This document shows, piece by piece, positions 7,710-14,729 of a stretch of DNA of 17,469 bases. The stretch covers positions 1 through 17,469 of the forward strand of contig CALBST010000157.1 of assembly GCA_937967425.1 (NCBI GenBank), read 5' to 3'. A model generated the notes under the pieces. It did not search any database, had not been told where the DNA came from, and saw nothing but the letters and a program-made list of their open reading frames with translations. The DNA is from an uncultured Caulobacteraceae bacterium. GTDB taxonomy: Bacteria; Pseudomonadota; Alphaproteobacteria; Caulobacterales; TH1-2. The position numbers and the translations under genes are program-made. Numbering within the stretch: the stretch's first letter is position 1; each line of letters begins with the position of its first letter.

Positions 7710-8099
7710 ATGCCTGCAGCGATTTCGTGCGTAACGGTTCCAGTCGAGGATCTGCAGAAGTCGATTGCGTTCTACCGCGATGGCTTGGGCCTTGCCGTCG
7801 AAGAGCAAGACGAGGAGCACGCCGCGCTCGATCTCGATGGTGTTTATCTGGTGCTGCTCGAGCGCAGTGAGTTTGGCACTTACGTCGAGCGCGTGGGCCA
7901 CCGGCCAGCGGCGCGGGGTTCCGCTGAAACCATCATCAGCTATTTCACCGACAGCAAAGCCGAGGTCGATGCCGTGATGGCGCAGGCCCAGCGCGCCGGC
8001 GCGCAGATCGTCGCCGCCTCGGACGAAGACGGCGTCTATTCCGGCTATTTCACCGATCCCGACGGGCACACCTGGGAGGTGCTGTTCGACGGCGAATAA
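7710..8099 (+). CDS. VOC-superfamily (glyoxalase/bleomycin-resistance fold) protein
   Basis: Encodes a 129-residue cytoplasmic protein with one full set of paired beta-alpha-beta-beta-beta units. The N-terminal VTVPVEDLQKSIAFYRDGLGL and the C-terminal YSGYFTDPDGHTWEVLFDG are the hallmark segments of the vicinal oxygen chelate superfamily. The first strand, where metal-dependent members usually have a His, reads SCVTVPV, so a metal-independent or binding-only role is possible. ATG 7710 follows GGAGGG at 7700-7705; a TTG at 7698 in the same frame precedes that site and is rejected. It lies 80 nt after the DUF2807 gene and is followed by its own terminator. The substrate cannot be inferred. Confidence 0.88.
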   Translation: MPAAISCVTVPVEDLQKSIAFYRDGLGLAVEEQDEEHAALDLDGVYLVLLERSEFGTYVERVGHRPAARGSAETIISYFTDSKAEVDAVMAQAQRAGAQIVAASDEDGVYSGYFTDPDGHTWEVLFDGE

Positions 8100-8124
8100 T
8101 CGGTTCGACGGCAACGCAGGAAGG

Positions 8125-8155
8125 GGCGGTGGTCGCGATGGCCGCCGCCTTTTTC
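8125..8155 (+). terminator. Intrinsic terminator after the VOC gene
   Basis: GGCGGTGG (8125-8132) pairs with CCGCCGCC (8142-8149), one G-U included, around a 9-nt loop, and is followed by TTTTT. It separates the VOC gene from the tRNA-Trp/secE/nusG unit, so the latter must have a promoter in 8156-8322. TTGCGT and TTAGAA, 16 nt apart near 8223-8250, are a weak candidate for that promoter. Confidence 0.8.
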
Positions 8156-8322
8156 GTTACCGGGGGGCTGTCACATAACGGTTCCTGGGCGCCCAGCTGA
8201 GAATTTCGGCGCGACGGCCCATTGCGTCGCGGCAACGCCCGGCTTAGAAAGCCGCATTCCCAAAAACCAAACTCCGCGCGGGCCTCCCCGCAACGAGGGC
8301 GGCTAACTGGGAGCTTGGGACT

Positions 8323-8398
8323 AGGAGTTTAGCTCAGCTGGTAGAGCATCGGTCTCCAAAACCGAGGGTCGTGGGTTCGAGTCCCTCAACTCCTGCCA
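8323..8398 (+). tRNA. trnW: tRNA-Trp (anticodon CCA)
   Basis: A 76-nt cloverleaf with encoded CCA end. The acceptor stem is AGGAGTT (8323-8329) with AACTCCT (8388-8394). The D arm is GCTC...GAGC. The anticodon stem TCGGT/ACCGA carries loop CTCCAAA with anticodon CCA at 8356-8358. The variable loop is 5 nt and the T loop TTCGAGT. In the T stem (8371-8375 with 8383-8387) the second pair is T-T, an unusual mismatch. The gene sits just before secE-nusG, the conserved place for tRNA-Trp in many Proteobacteria. A small hairpin follows (8402-8415) without a T-tract, so read-through into secE is likely. Confidence 0.97.
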
Positions 8399-8464
8399 TC
8401 CCCGCCATCCGGCGGTGAAGCGTTGGTCCGAAGCAAGCGCATTACGGGAAGATAGAAACAGCAC

Positions 8465-8707
8465 ATGGCGACGGACCAAACTGATCAAGAAAGTGAACCG
8501 CGGCGCAAAGGCGGCGGTCCGTTCCGGTTCTTTGGCGAGGTGCGCGCTGAGGCGCGCAAAGTGACGTGGGCGACGCGCCAGGAAGTGACTGTGTCGACGA
8601 TCATGGTTCTCATCTTCGGCATCATCGCTGCGATCTTCTTCTTCCTTGTCGACTCCGTTCTGCGTCTCTTCATGCAGTTTATTTTGAGCTTCAGTCTGGG
8701 TGGTTGA
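8465..8707 (+). CDS. secE: Preprotein translocase subunit SecE
   Basis: Encodes an 80-residue single-span SecE, the small inner-membrane subunit that clamps SecY in the SecYEG channel. The charged N-terminal region is followed by the conserved amphipathic segment EVRAEARKVTWATRQE (residues 25-40) and one transmembrane helix (about 42-64, MVLIFGIIAAIFFFLV). The short one-helix form is usual outside the Enterobacteriaceae. GGGA lies about 14 nt before the ATG, a rather long spacing. The nusG start is a few bases after the secE stop, and tRNA-Trp lies 66 nt upstream, so tRNA-Trp, secE and nusG very likely form one transcript. Confidence 0.95.
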   Translation: MATDQTDQESEPRRKGGGPFRFFGEVRAEARKVTWATRQEVTVSTIMVLIFGIIAAIFFFLVDSVLRLFMQFILSFSLGG

Positions 8708-8711
8708 GACG

Positions 8712-9302
8712 ATGGTCGAGGATCAAACACAGCCGCAAGAGCCGCAAGCGCAACCGCGCTATTCAGGCAAAGCGCGCTGGTACATCGTGCACGCCTACTC
8801 GAACTTCGAGCAGAAGGTTGCTGAAGCCATTCGCGACCAAGCCGGCCGCCAAGGGCTGGAAGAACAGTTCGAAGACATCCAAGTCCCGACCGAGGAAGTC
8901 ACGGAAGTTGTGCGTGGCTCCAAGAAGGTCCGTCAGCACCGTCACTTCCCGGGCTATGTGCTGGTGAAGATGGAAATGACCGACGAGGCCTATCACCTCG
9001 TGAAGAACACGCCGAAGGTGACTGGTTTTCTCGGCACGCAGAACAAGCCGCAGCCGGTGAGCGATCGCGAAGTCGAGCGCATCCTAGGCCGGGTGGCGGA
9101 AGTCGGCGCCGCAAAGCCGCGTCAGCTCATCCATTTCGAAGTGGGCGAGAAGGTGAAGGTTTCGGACGGTCCTTTCCAGAGCTTCGAAGGCATGGTCTCG
9201 GAAGTCGACGAAGAGCGCGGCCGCCTGAAGGTCGCCGTCATGATCTTCGGCCGCGAAACGCCGGTCGATCTCGAATACGGCCAAGTCGAAAAGCTGCGCT
9301 AG
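8712..9302 (+). CDS. nusG: Transcription termination/antitermination factor NusG
   Basis: Encodes a 196-residue NusG, which binds RNA polymerase and couples it to Rho, NusA/NusE complexes and the ribosome. After a Gln/Pro-rich leader (residues 1-20) the NGN domain begins with RWYIVHAYSNFEQKV and includes QHRHFPGYVLVKMEM. The KOW domain occupies about the last 55 residues, with VGEKVKVSDGPFQSFEGMV. ATG 8712 is chosen; a GTG at 8700 overlaps the secE end and would add only four residues. rplK does not follow, as it normally would: the convergent TetR-family gene ends 3 bp away, with no intrinsic terminator between. Confidence 0.96.
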   Translation: MVEDQTQPQEPQAQPRYSGKARWYIVHAYSNFEQKVAEAIRDQAGRQGLEEQFEDIQVPTEEVTEVVRGSKKVRQHRHFPGYVLVKMEMTDEAYHLVKNTPKVTGFLGTQNKPQPVSDREVERILGRVAEVGAAKPRQLIHFEVGEKVKVSDGPFQSFEGMVSEVDEERGRLKVAVMIFGRETPVDLEYGQVEKLR

Positions 9303-9305
9303 GCG

Positions 9306-9875
9306 TTACTTGCCGAGCAGCATGTCCGGCAGGTCGTCACTGATGTCGGTATCGCTGTCGGTAAAGATGAAGGCCTGCGCCATCAGCGATGCGTAGAACA
9401 TGTACGCGCGCTTGCGCGACTGCGCCGGCGTGAGGCCCATCTCGCCGAAGAGCCTTGCGTAATAGTTCAGGCGGACACGATCGATGTGGCGGACGGCCTT
9501 TGCGGCTTCGGCGTCGCGGCGCGCCCAAAGCCGGATCGCGATCTCGATGGCGGCGGCGCGTTTCGCGCGCGGGGACGAATTGGGCAGCTTCAGCGTGCGT
9601 TGCAGCCGCTCCTCCGGGGCCGAAGTCTGGCTCTCAATGCGCGAGCCGACCTGGTAGCTCTGACGCTTGCGCCATTCCTTGAGCATCGCTGTGTGCAGTG
9701 CAGCACGATCGGCGAAGTGCCAGTAGAAGCTGCCGCGGGTGACGCCGAGATTCTTGGCCAGCGGATCAACGCGCACGGCGTCGATGCCGCCTTCCGCCAG
9801 CGCGTCGAACGCCGCCTCGATCCACGCATTCGCGTCGAGCGTGGTCGTATTTTGCACTGCAGCGCGGCGCGCCAT
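9306..9875 (-). CDS. TetR/AcrR-family transcriptional regulator
   Basis: Encodes a 189-residue regulator. The N-terminal DNA-binding domain covers about residues 14-62 with the helix-turn-helix VDPLAKNLGVTRGSFYWHF, the classic TetR signature. The rest is a helical ligand-binding domain with no recognisable specificity. The start at 9875 (MARRAAVQN) is chosen because it gives a normal TetR length; the frame continues upstream to 10343 but only as antisense of the receptor gene. It is divergent from the TonB-dependent receptor, with an 18-bp palindrome between, so local repression of the receptor and autoregulation are the natural inference. Its 3' end abuts nusG tail to tail. Confidence 0.92.
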   Translation of the reverse strand: MARRAAVQNTTTLDANAWIEAAFDALAEGGIDAVRVDPLAKNLGVTRGSFYWHFADRAALHTAMLKEWRKRQSYQVGSRIESQTSAPEERLQRTLKLPNSSPRAKRAAAIEIAIRLWARRDAEAAKAVRHIDRVRLNYYARLFGEMGLTPAQSRKRAYMFYASLMAQAFIFTDSDTDISDDLPDMLLGK

Positions 9876-9973
9876 GATGTCCCGTTTCCGCGTCCTGTTG
9901 CGTCCGCGCCATGTAGCGCACGTTACGCCGCAAAGTCGCCTTTTTTCTCGACGGTAGCCACGGACAGGCGTAT

Positions 9974-9991
9974 CCATACACATGTGTATGG
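9974..9991. promoter_or_regulatory. 18-bp perfect palindrome, candidate TetR operator
   Basis: CCATACACATGTGTATGG reads identically on both strands. It lies between the divergent regulator (start 9875) and receptor (start 10029), 37 nt before the receptor ATG, where a promoter or its start point would be. TetR-family dimers bind palindromes of this length, so this is the likely operator. I found no other copy in the window by eye. Confidence 0.7.
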
Positions 9992-10028
9992 CGAGGCGAA
10001 AGACCTTTGCGACACGCGGGAGGGAATG

Positions 10029-12752
10029 ATGTCGAAGAAACGGGACCTGCTTAGCGCGGGTGCGCGCGCTGCTCTGACTGTGGCGCTTGGTGCGGCGGCT
10101 GCAATCACCGCGACGCCAGCGATGGCGCAAGACGAAGATGACACGATCGTCGTGACAGCCACGCGGCGCGATCAAGCGCTGCAGGAAGTGCCTGTCGCGG
10201 TGACGCCGGTGACGGCGGAAATGATCGAGAATTCCGGTATTCGCGATGTGCAGGACCTCACCTCGGTGGCGCCATCGCTGCAGTTCAACGTCTCCGAAAC
10301 CGAAAGTTCGGCCACGGCGCGTCTGCGCGGCGTCGGTACGCAAGGCTCGAACCCCGGCCTCGAATCCGCAGTCGGCATCTTCGTTGATGGCGTTTATCGC
10401 GCCCGCAATGGCGTTGCGCTCTCCGATCTCGGCGAAGTTCAGCAGATCGAAGTTCTGCGCGGCCCGCAGGGCACGCTGTTTGGCCGCAATACCTCAGCCG
10501 GCCTCATCACGATCACATCGGTTCAGCCTGATCTCAACGATTTCGAGGTCAGCGGCGAAGCCACATATGGGGACTTCGGCGAGTCTCGTGTCGCGGCCAC
10601 GGTCAACGTGCCGCTCTCGCAGGATACGCTTGGTCTGCGGATATTCGGCGCCATGGCCCAGCGTGACGGGTTCATGGATATGAACACCGCCGGCACGAAC
10701 CCGCTCTTGGGTGTGAGCGGCAATCTCGGCCAGCATGAGTCGAATACGCGTGACATGTACACGCTGCGTGGCCAGTTGCTGGCGCAGTTCAGCGACAATT
10801 TCGAAGGCCGCTTCATCCTCGACTATTCGGAACGCAATGAATTCTGCTGCGCGGCGCAGATCTACAATCCGGTGCTGCTCAACGGCAATCCGGTCACGAT
10901 TTTGAGCGCTACGGGCGTCGAAGGCGCACCGATCGCCTATGGCACTGGGCGCCAGCAATGGATCGCGAACCTCGGCGGTTACGGTCCGGGCGTTGGCGTT
11001 GGAACGCCGCTCGGTGCGCTGGGCGCCGGCAACATCGACGATCGCAATGGCTTCGCCAACCGCACCTATGCGCAAAACCTCGAAGATTACGGCGCGTCGG
11101 CGGAGTTCAATTGGGAAACCAGCGCCGGAACGCTGACTTCAATCACGGCATATCGGAACTGGAACCAACAGGGGAACAGCGACTCCGACTATTCGCAGGC
11201 TGATCTTCTCTATGTGCCGGGCGGCGGACCGGGCACCGAATTCCAGACGTTCACGCAAGAGCTACGGTTCGCGGGCGAGTGGGGCAACCTCGATTGGCTG
11301 GTCGGTGCGTTCTATTCGGATGAGCGCATCAATCGCACGTTCTCCTTCGTGACCGGCTCGCAGTACGCAACATACTTCGCCGGCCTCGATGACATCCTGT
11401 CGGGGGGCACCGTTGCGCCTGGGTTAGGCGTGGCGCCGACACCGGGCCTCTCGGGGGTCGTGAACAATCTCTACGACGAGATGCTCGATCCGGTGATCGG
11501 CATTCCGGCTGGCGCCGGCACTGCGGGCTATCGCGATGTCTATCGCCAAGACGGCCAGTCGATCGCGTTCTTCACGCACAACATATGGTCGCTCGGCGAG
11601 CGCACCGATCTGACCTTCGGCGTGCGATTCACCCACGAACGCAAGAGCCTCGTCGCTGACTTCAACACGTTCTTCGACGGTGAAGCGATGCTTGATGCCG
11701 CTCTTGCGGATGCTGGTGTCGATGCGGGTCTGGGCGCCGGCTATGCGGCGGCCGCCTCGAATTGTAACCCAGCTTCACCGGCGCCAGCGGGCTTTGCGAC
11801 GGTCGTCGCGGTCGCGCGTTCGGGCTATTGTGTGCCCTGGCTGCGCGATGATCTCGATGCGATTGGCTACGATCAAGAGCGCGGCGAGGATGAATGGTCT
11901 GGCGTTGTCGCGCTGCGCCACGAGTTCACCGACAACATCTCCGCCTACGCCTCCGTGTCACGCGGCTACAAGGGCGGCGGCTTCAACCTTGACCGCGACT
12001 TCTCCACCATCTTCACGGGCGGCGCGCCGGACACGTCGTTCGACGCCGAACTTGTTGATGCTTACGAAGTCGGCATCAAGACAGGCTGGTTCGGCAATGA
12101 CCTCCTGTTCAACCTCGCCATCTATCATAACGAGTTCGAGAACTTCCAACTCAACACCTTCAACGGCATCCAGTTTGTTGTCACGACGGTGCCGCAAGTC
12201 GAAGTCGATGGCGTCGAGATGGACTTCATTTGGCGCACGCCGGTTGAAGGGCTCTCGCTGCAAGGCGGCGCGGCGTACAACGACGCGACCTACGGTCCCG
12301 ATTGCGCGCCGCTCGCCAGCTGCGGCGGCTGGGTTGGCGACAACCGCAACCCGATCACCGGCGAACTCACGCTGGCGCGGCTGCCGAACTCGCAGCTGAC
12401 CAACTCGCCGGAGTGGACCGCGACGACCGCGATCACCTACGAGCGGCCGATCTTCGGCAACATGAATGCTCTGTTCTATCTCGACGCACGTTATGTCGAT
12501 GATCAGAACACCGGCTCGGACTTGCGTCCTTCAAAGCTGCAACCGGCATACACGCTCTTCAACGGCCGCATCGGCATCGGGCCGCAGGACGAGCGCTGGT
12601 CGCTTGAACTGTGGGGCCGCAACCTGACTGACGAAGGCTACGGCCAGATCATGTTTGACGTGCCGCTGCAGCTCGGGACTTTGGGCCCGACGCAAGGCGC
12701 GTTCCTCGGCGACCCGCGTACCTATGGCATCACGCTACGGGCGCGCTACTGA
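10029..12752 (+). CDS. TonB-dependent outer-membrane receptor
   Basis: Encodes a 907-residue TonB-dependent receptor that imports a scarce ligand across the outer membrane using energy passed on by TonB-ExbB-ExbD. The signal peptide covers residues 1-33 (ending TPAMA), and the TonB box DTIVVTATRR is at about 38-47. The plug domain follows, with VPVAVTPVTAEMI, GIFVDGVYRARNG and LRGPQGTLFGRNTSAG. The rest is a 22-strand barrel ending in YGITLRARY, with the C-terminal aromatic residue needed for assembly. Cysteine-containing extracellular insertions (ERNEFCCAAQ, PDCAPLASCGG) are present. ATG 10029 has GGGAGG about 5 nt upstream; ATG 10026 is one codon earlier and less well spaced. A terminator follows. 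The ligand (siderophore, vitamin, sugar) is not readable. Confidence 0.94.
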   Translation: MSKKRDLLSAGARAALTVALGAAAAITATPAMAQDEDDTIVVTATRRDQALQEVPVAVTPVTAEMIENSGIRDVQDLTSVAPSLQFNVSETESSATARLRGVGTQGSNPGLESAVGIFVDGVYRARNGVALSDLGEVQQIEVLRGPQGTLFGRNTSAGLITITSVQPDLNDFEVSGEATYGDFGESRVAATVNVPLSQDTLGLRIFGAMAQRDGFMDMNTAGTNPLLGVSGNLGQHESNTRDMYTLRGQLLAQFSDNFEGRFILDYSERNEFCCAAQIYNPVLLNGNPVTILSATGVEGAPIAYGTGRQQWIANLGGYGPGVGVGTPLGALGAGNIDDRNGFANRTYAQNLEDYGASAEFNWETSAGTLTSITAYRNWNQQGNSDSDYSQADLLYVPGGGPGTEFQTFTQELRFAGEWGNLDWLVGAFYSDERINRTFSFVTGSQYATYFAGLDDILSGGTVAPGLGVAPTPGLSGVVNNLYDEMLDPVIGIPAGAGTAGYRDVYRQDGQSIAFFTHNIWSLGERTDLTFGVRFTHERKSLVADFNTFFDGEAMLDAALADAGVDAGLGAGYAAAASNCNPASPAPAGFATVVAVARSGYCVPWLRDDLDAIGYDQERGEDEWSGVVALRHEFTDNISAYASVSRGYKGGGFNLDRDFSTIFTGGAPDTSFDAELVDAYEVGIKTGWFGNDLLFNLAIYHNEFENFQLNTFNGIQFVVTTVPQVEVDGVEMDFIWRTPVEGLSLQGGAAYNDATYGPDCAPLASCGGWVGDNRNPITGELTLARLPNSQLTNSPEWTATTAITYERPIFGNMNALFYLDARYVDDQNTGSDLRPSKLQPAYTLFNGRIGIGPQDERWSLELWGRNLTDEGYGQIMFDVPLQLGTLGPTQGAFLGDPRTYGITLRARY

Positions 12753-12808
12753 ACGACACTGTGCGGTCGGCTCTGACAAGCCGGCCGCCGCCCCCTCCGA
12801 ACTGTCTT

Positions 12809-12838
12809 TGGCCGCGGGACCCCACCCGCGGCCATTTT
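12809..12838 (+). terminator. Intrinsic terminator of the receptor gene
   Basis: A perfect 10-bp stem (12809-12818 with 12825-12834, core GGCCGCGGG and its complement) with a 6-nt loop runs into TTTTGTG. It lies 56 nt after the receptor stop and 32 nt before the next gene, so the MprF-like unit probably has its own promoter, not evident in the short gap. Confidence 0.85.
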
Positions 12839-12870
12839 GTGTCAGGGGCGCGGGCGACTAAGCTCCGCCG

Positions 12871-14535
12871 ATGGGTGATCCGGCGCGAGTCGAAGCAAGC
12901 GAACCAATCTGGCGCGCGCGGGTGTTTGAGGCGGCGCCTCACTTGGCTGCGGCTCTGGCGTTCGCCGCCGGCGCCTTCACGCTCATTGCGGTGGCGACGC
13001 CCGCGCTGCCGCCGTTGCGCGGGCTGGATGCGCTTGAGCGGCTGGTTAGCGAACTGCCGGAATTGAGCGCGAGCATAGCGGGGGTGGCGCTGATGGCGCT
13101 CGCCACCGGCTTGAGCCGGCGCGTCGATGCGGCGTGGGCGGCGACAACGGCGCTGATGTTTGCGATCGCGCTCTATGCGGGCTTGCGTCACGGCCACGCC
13201 GCCGCCGCTTTGATCGCGGCTTCGGTGGCGCTTGCCTTGGTGCTGACGCGGCGCGCGTTCTATCGCCACTCACGCCTGATCGATCTCGCGCCCGATCCGC
13301 GCGTTGCCTTGGGCATTGCCGCGGCGTTTGGCATTGCGTTGATGGGCGCGTTGTTGTGGGCAGGGGAAAGGCCGGACTTCGCCGAGGCGCCGTGGTGGAA
13401 GTTGCTGACGGGCGATCACCTTGGCCGTCCGGGCCGCGCGCTGGCGGTTGCGGCGGGCGCGGCAGTCCTCGCGGGCGCGCAATGGTATCTGCTGAGCCGG
13501 GCGCGCGGCGCGCCGCCGCCGCCGGCGAGCGAAGATTTCGAGCGCGCCGAGGCAATAATCGCCAGCGCCGAAGATGCATTGCCCGATGCGCAACTGGCGT
13601 TCACCGGCGACAAGAGTTTTCTCTTTGTCGATGGCGCCATGGTGATGACGGCGCGCGGCGGCGGCAGTCTGATCGCGATGGGGCCGCCCGTGGGCAAGCG
13701 CGCCACTTGGCGCGCCGCGCTTGCCGCATTGCGCGCGGACGCTGAGCGCCTTTCGCTCCGGCCGGTCGTGTGCGCGGCGCCGCCGGATTTGCTGCCGGAC
13801 CTGCTGGAGCTGAACTTCCGGGTCGAGAAGATGGGGGAGAACGCCATCATCGATCTGAAGGACTTCAGTCTCGCGGGTTCAGCGCGCCAAAAGTTGCGCT
13901 CGGCGCGGCGGCGGTTCGTGGAGCGTGAAGGCGCAGTGTTCGAGGTGCTCGAGCCGCCGCACGCACCGGCGCTTTGGGACACGTTGCGGCCGGTCTCCGA
14001 TGCGTGGCTCGCAGCCCATGGCGGGCGAGAGAAGGCGTTCTCGCTCGGCGCTTACGACCCCGCTTATCTCAGCCGTCATGCGATCGCGATCGCACGCTTG
14101 CAGGGGCGCATCGTGGCGTTCGCGAATATCTGGCTGACGGGCAATCGCAAACGTGGCGCCGTTGATCTTATGCGTCACGATCCGAACGACACGCCGAACG
14201 GGCTGATGGATTTTCTGTTCACTGAGATTCTGCTTTGGGCGCAAGCGCACGGACTGGAGAGCTTCGATCTCGGCATGGCGCCGTTGGCGGGATTGGCCGA
14301 GGATAGGAAATACGCATCGCTGTTCGCGCGCGCCGGACGGCTCGTGCATGAGCGCGGTGAGCCATTCTATGGCTTCCGCGGGCTGCGGGCTTTCAAGGAC
14401 AAGTTCAATCCGCGTTGGGAGCCGCGCTACATCGCGGCGCCTGGCGCCTGGACGCTGCCGATCGTTCTCGCGGAAGTCGCGTTGTTGACCAACGGTCCGC
14501 GCGTGGTTGCGCCGCTCAGTGGAGGCGCGGCGTGA
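12871..14535 (+). CDS. MprF-like (DUF2156) phosphatidylglycerol aminoacyltransferase, short form
   Basis: Encodes a 554-residue inner-membrane protein. About six hydrophobic segments lie in residues 20-210. The C-terminal half (about 230-540) is the MprF/DUF2156 catalytic domain, with FLFVDGAMVMTARGGGSLIAMGPPVG-like sequence near 248-273, FDLGMAPLAGL near 470 and the signature GLRAFKDKFNPRWEPRYIA near 504-522. Family members transfer an amino acid (Lys or Ala) from aminoacyl-tRNA to phosphatidylglycerol, which lowers membrane negative charge and protects against cationic peptides. Full-length MprF has about 14 membrane helices and about 850 residues, so the flippase part is reduced here. The start at 12871 lacks a strong Shine-Dalgarno. 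The stop overlaps the GTG of the next gene. The amino acid used cannot be told. Confidence 0.85.
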   Translation: MGDPARVEASEPIWRARVFEAAPHLAAALAFAAGAFTLIAVATPALPPLRGLDALERLVSELPELSASIAGVALMALATGLSRRVDAAWAATTALMFAIALYAGLRHGHAAAALIAASVALALVLTRRAFYRHSRLIDLAPDPRVALGIAAAFGIALMGALLWAGERPDFAEAPWWKLLTGDHLGRPGRALAVAAGAAVLAGAQWYLLSRARGAPPPPASEDFERAEAIIASAEDALPDAQLAFTGDKSFLFVDGAMVMTARGGGSLIAMGPPVGKRATWRAALAALRADAERLSLRPVVCAAPPDLLPDLLELNFRVEKMGENAIIDLKDFSLAGSARQKLRSARRRFVEREGAVFEVLEPPHAPALWDTLRPVSDAWLAAHGGREKAFSLGAYDPAYLSRHAIAIARLQGRIVAFANIWLTGNRKRGAVDLMRHDPNDTPNGLMDFLFTEILLWAQAHGLESFDLGMAPLAGLAEDRKYASLFARAGRLVHERGEPFYGFRGLRAFKDKFNPRWEPRYIAAPGAWTLPIVLAEVALLTNGPRVVAPLSGGAA

Positions 14536-14708
14536 AGCAGAGGCGTGGAAGCTTATTCGGCGTCCTCATGGTGGCGGCGGGCGTGCTCGCACTGGCGCTC
14601 GTGCTCGTGCCGAGTTTCGCGGCCGTCGTGGGGCGGCTCGTCGGCGGACTTTGGGTCACAGTGATGGGCGCCATTGCTGGATTGCTTGGCGGCATGTTCG
14701 GCCGATAA
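14532..14708 (+). CDS. 58-residue membrane protein translationally coupled to the MprF-like gene
   Basis: Starts with a GTG that shares GTGA with the stop codon of the MprF-like gene. GGAGG at 14519-14523 lies 8 nt upstream, a very good ribosome site. After a basic start (KQRRG) there are two hydrophobic stretches, about residues 10-33 and 36-56, the second glycine-rich (GAIAGLLGGMFG). It therefore looks like a two-helix hairpin inner-membrane protein. The tight overlap suggests a joint product or subunit relation with the lipid-modifying enzyme. I recognise no family. The S41 peptidase gene begins 21 nt later. Confidence 0.7.
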   Translation: MKQRRGSLFGVLMVAAGVLALALVLVPSFAAVVGRLVGGLWVTVMGAIAGLLGGMFGR

Positions 14709-14729
14709 CGTGCGTGGTGGAGTTCGTCA

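Noticed and set aside
8402..8415. Hairpin CCGCC-ATCC-GGCGG after tRNA-Trp
   Set aside because: No T-tract follows; it may be a processing structure but does not support a terminator between the tRNA and secE.
9486..10028. In-frame extension of the receptor reading frame upstream of 10029
   Set aside because: It is antisense to the TetR gene, has no family similarity, and would place the obvious signal peptide in mid-protein; the start at 10029 has a good ribosome site.
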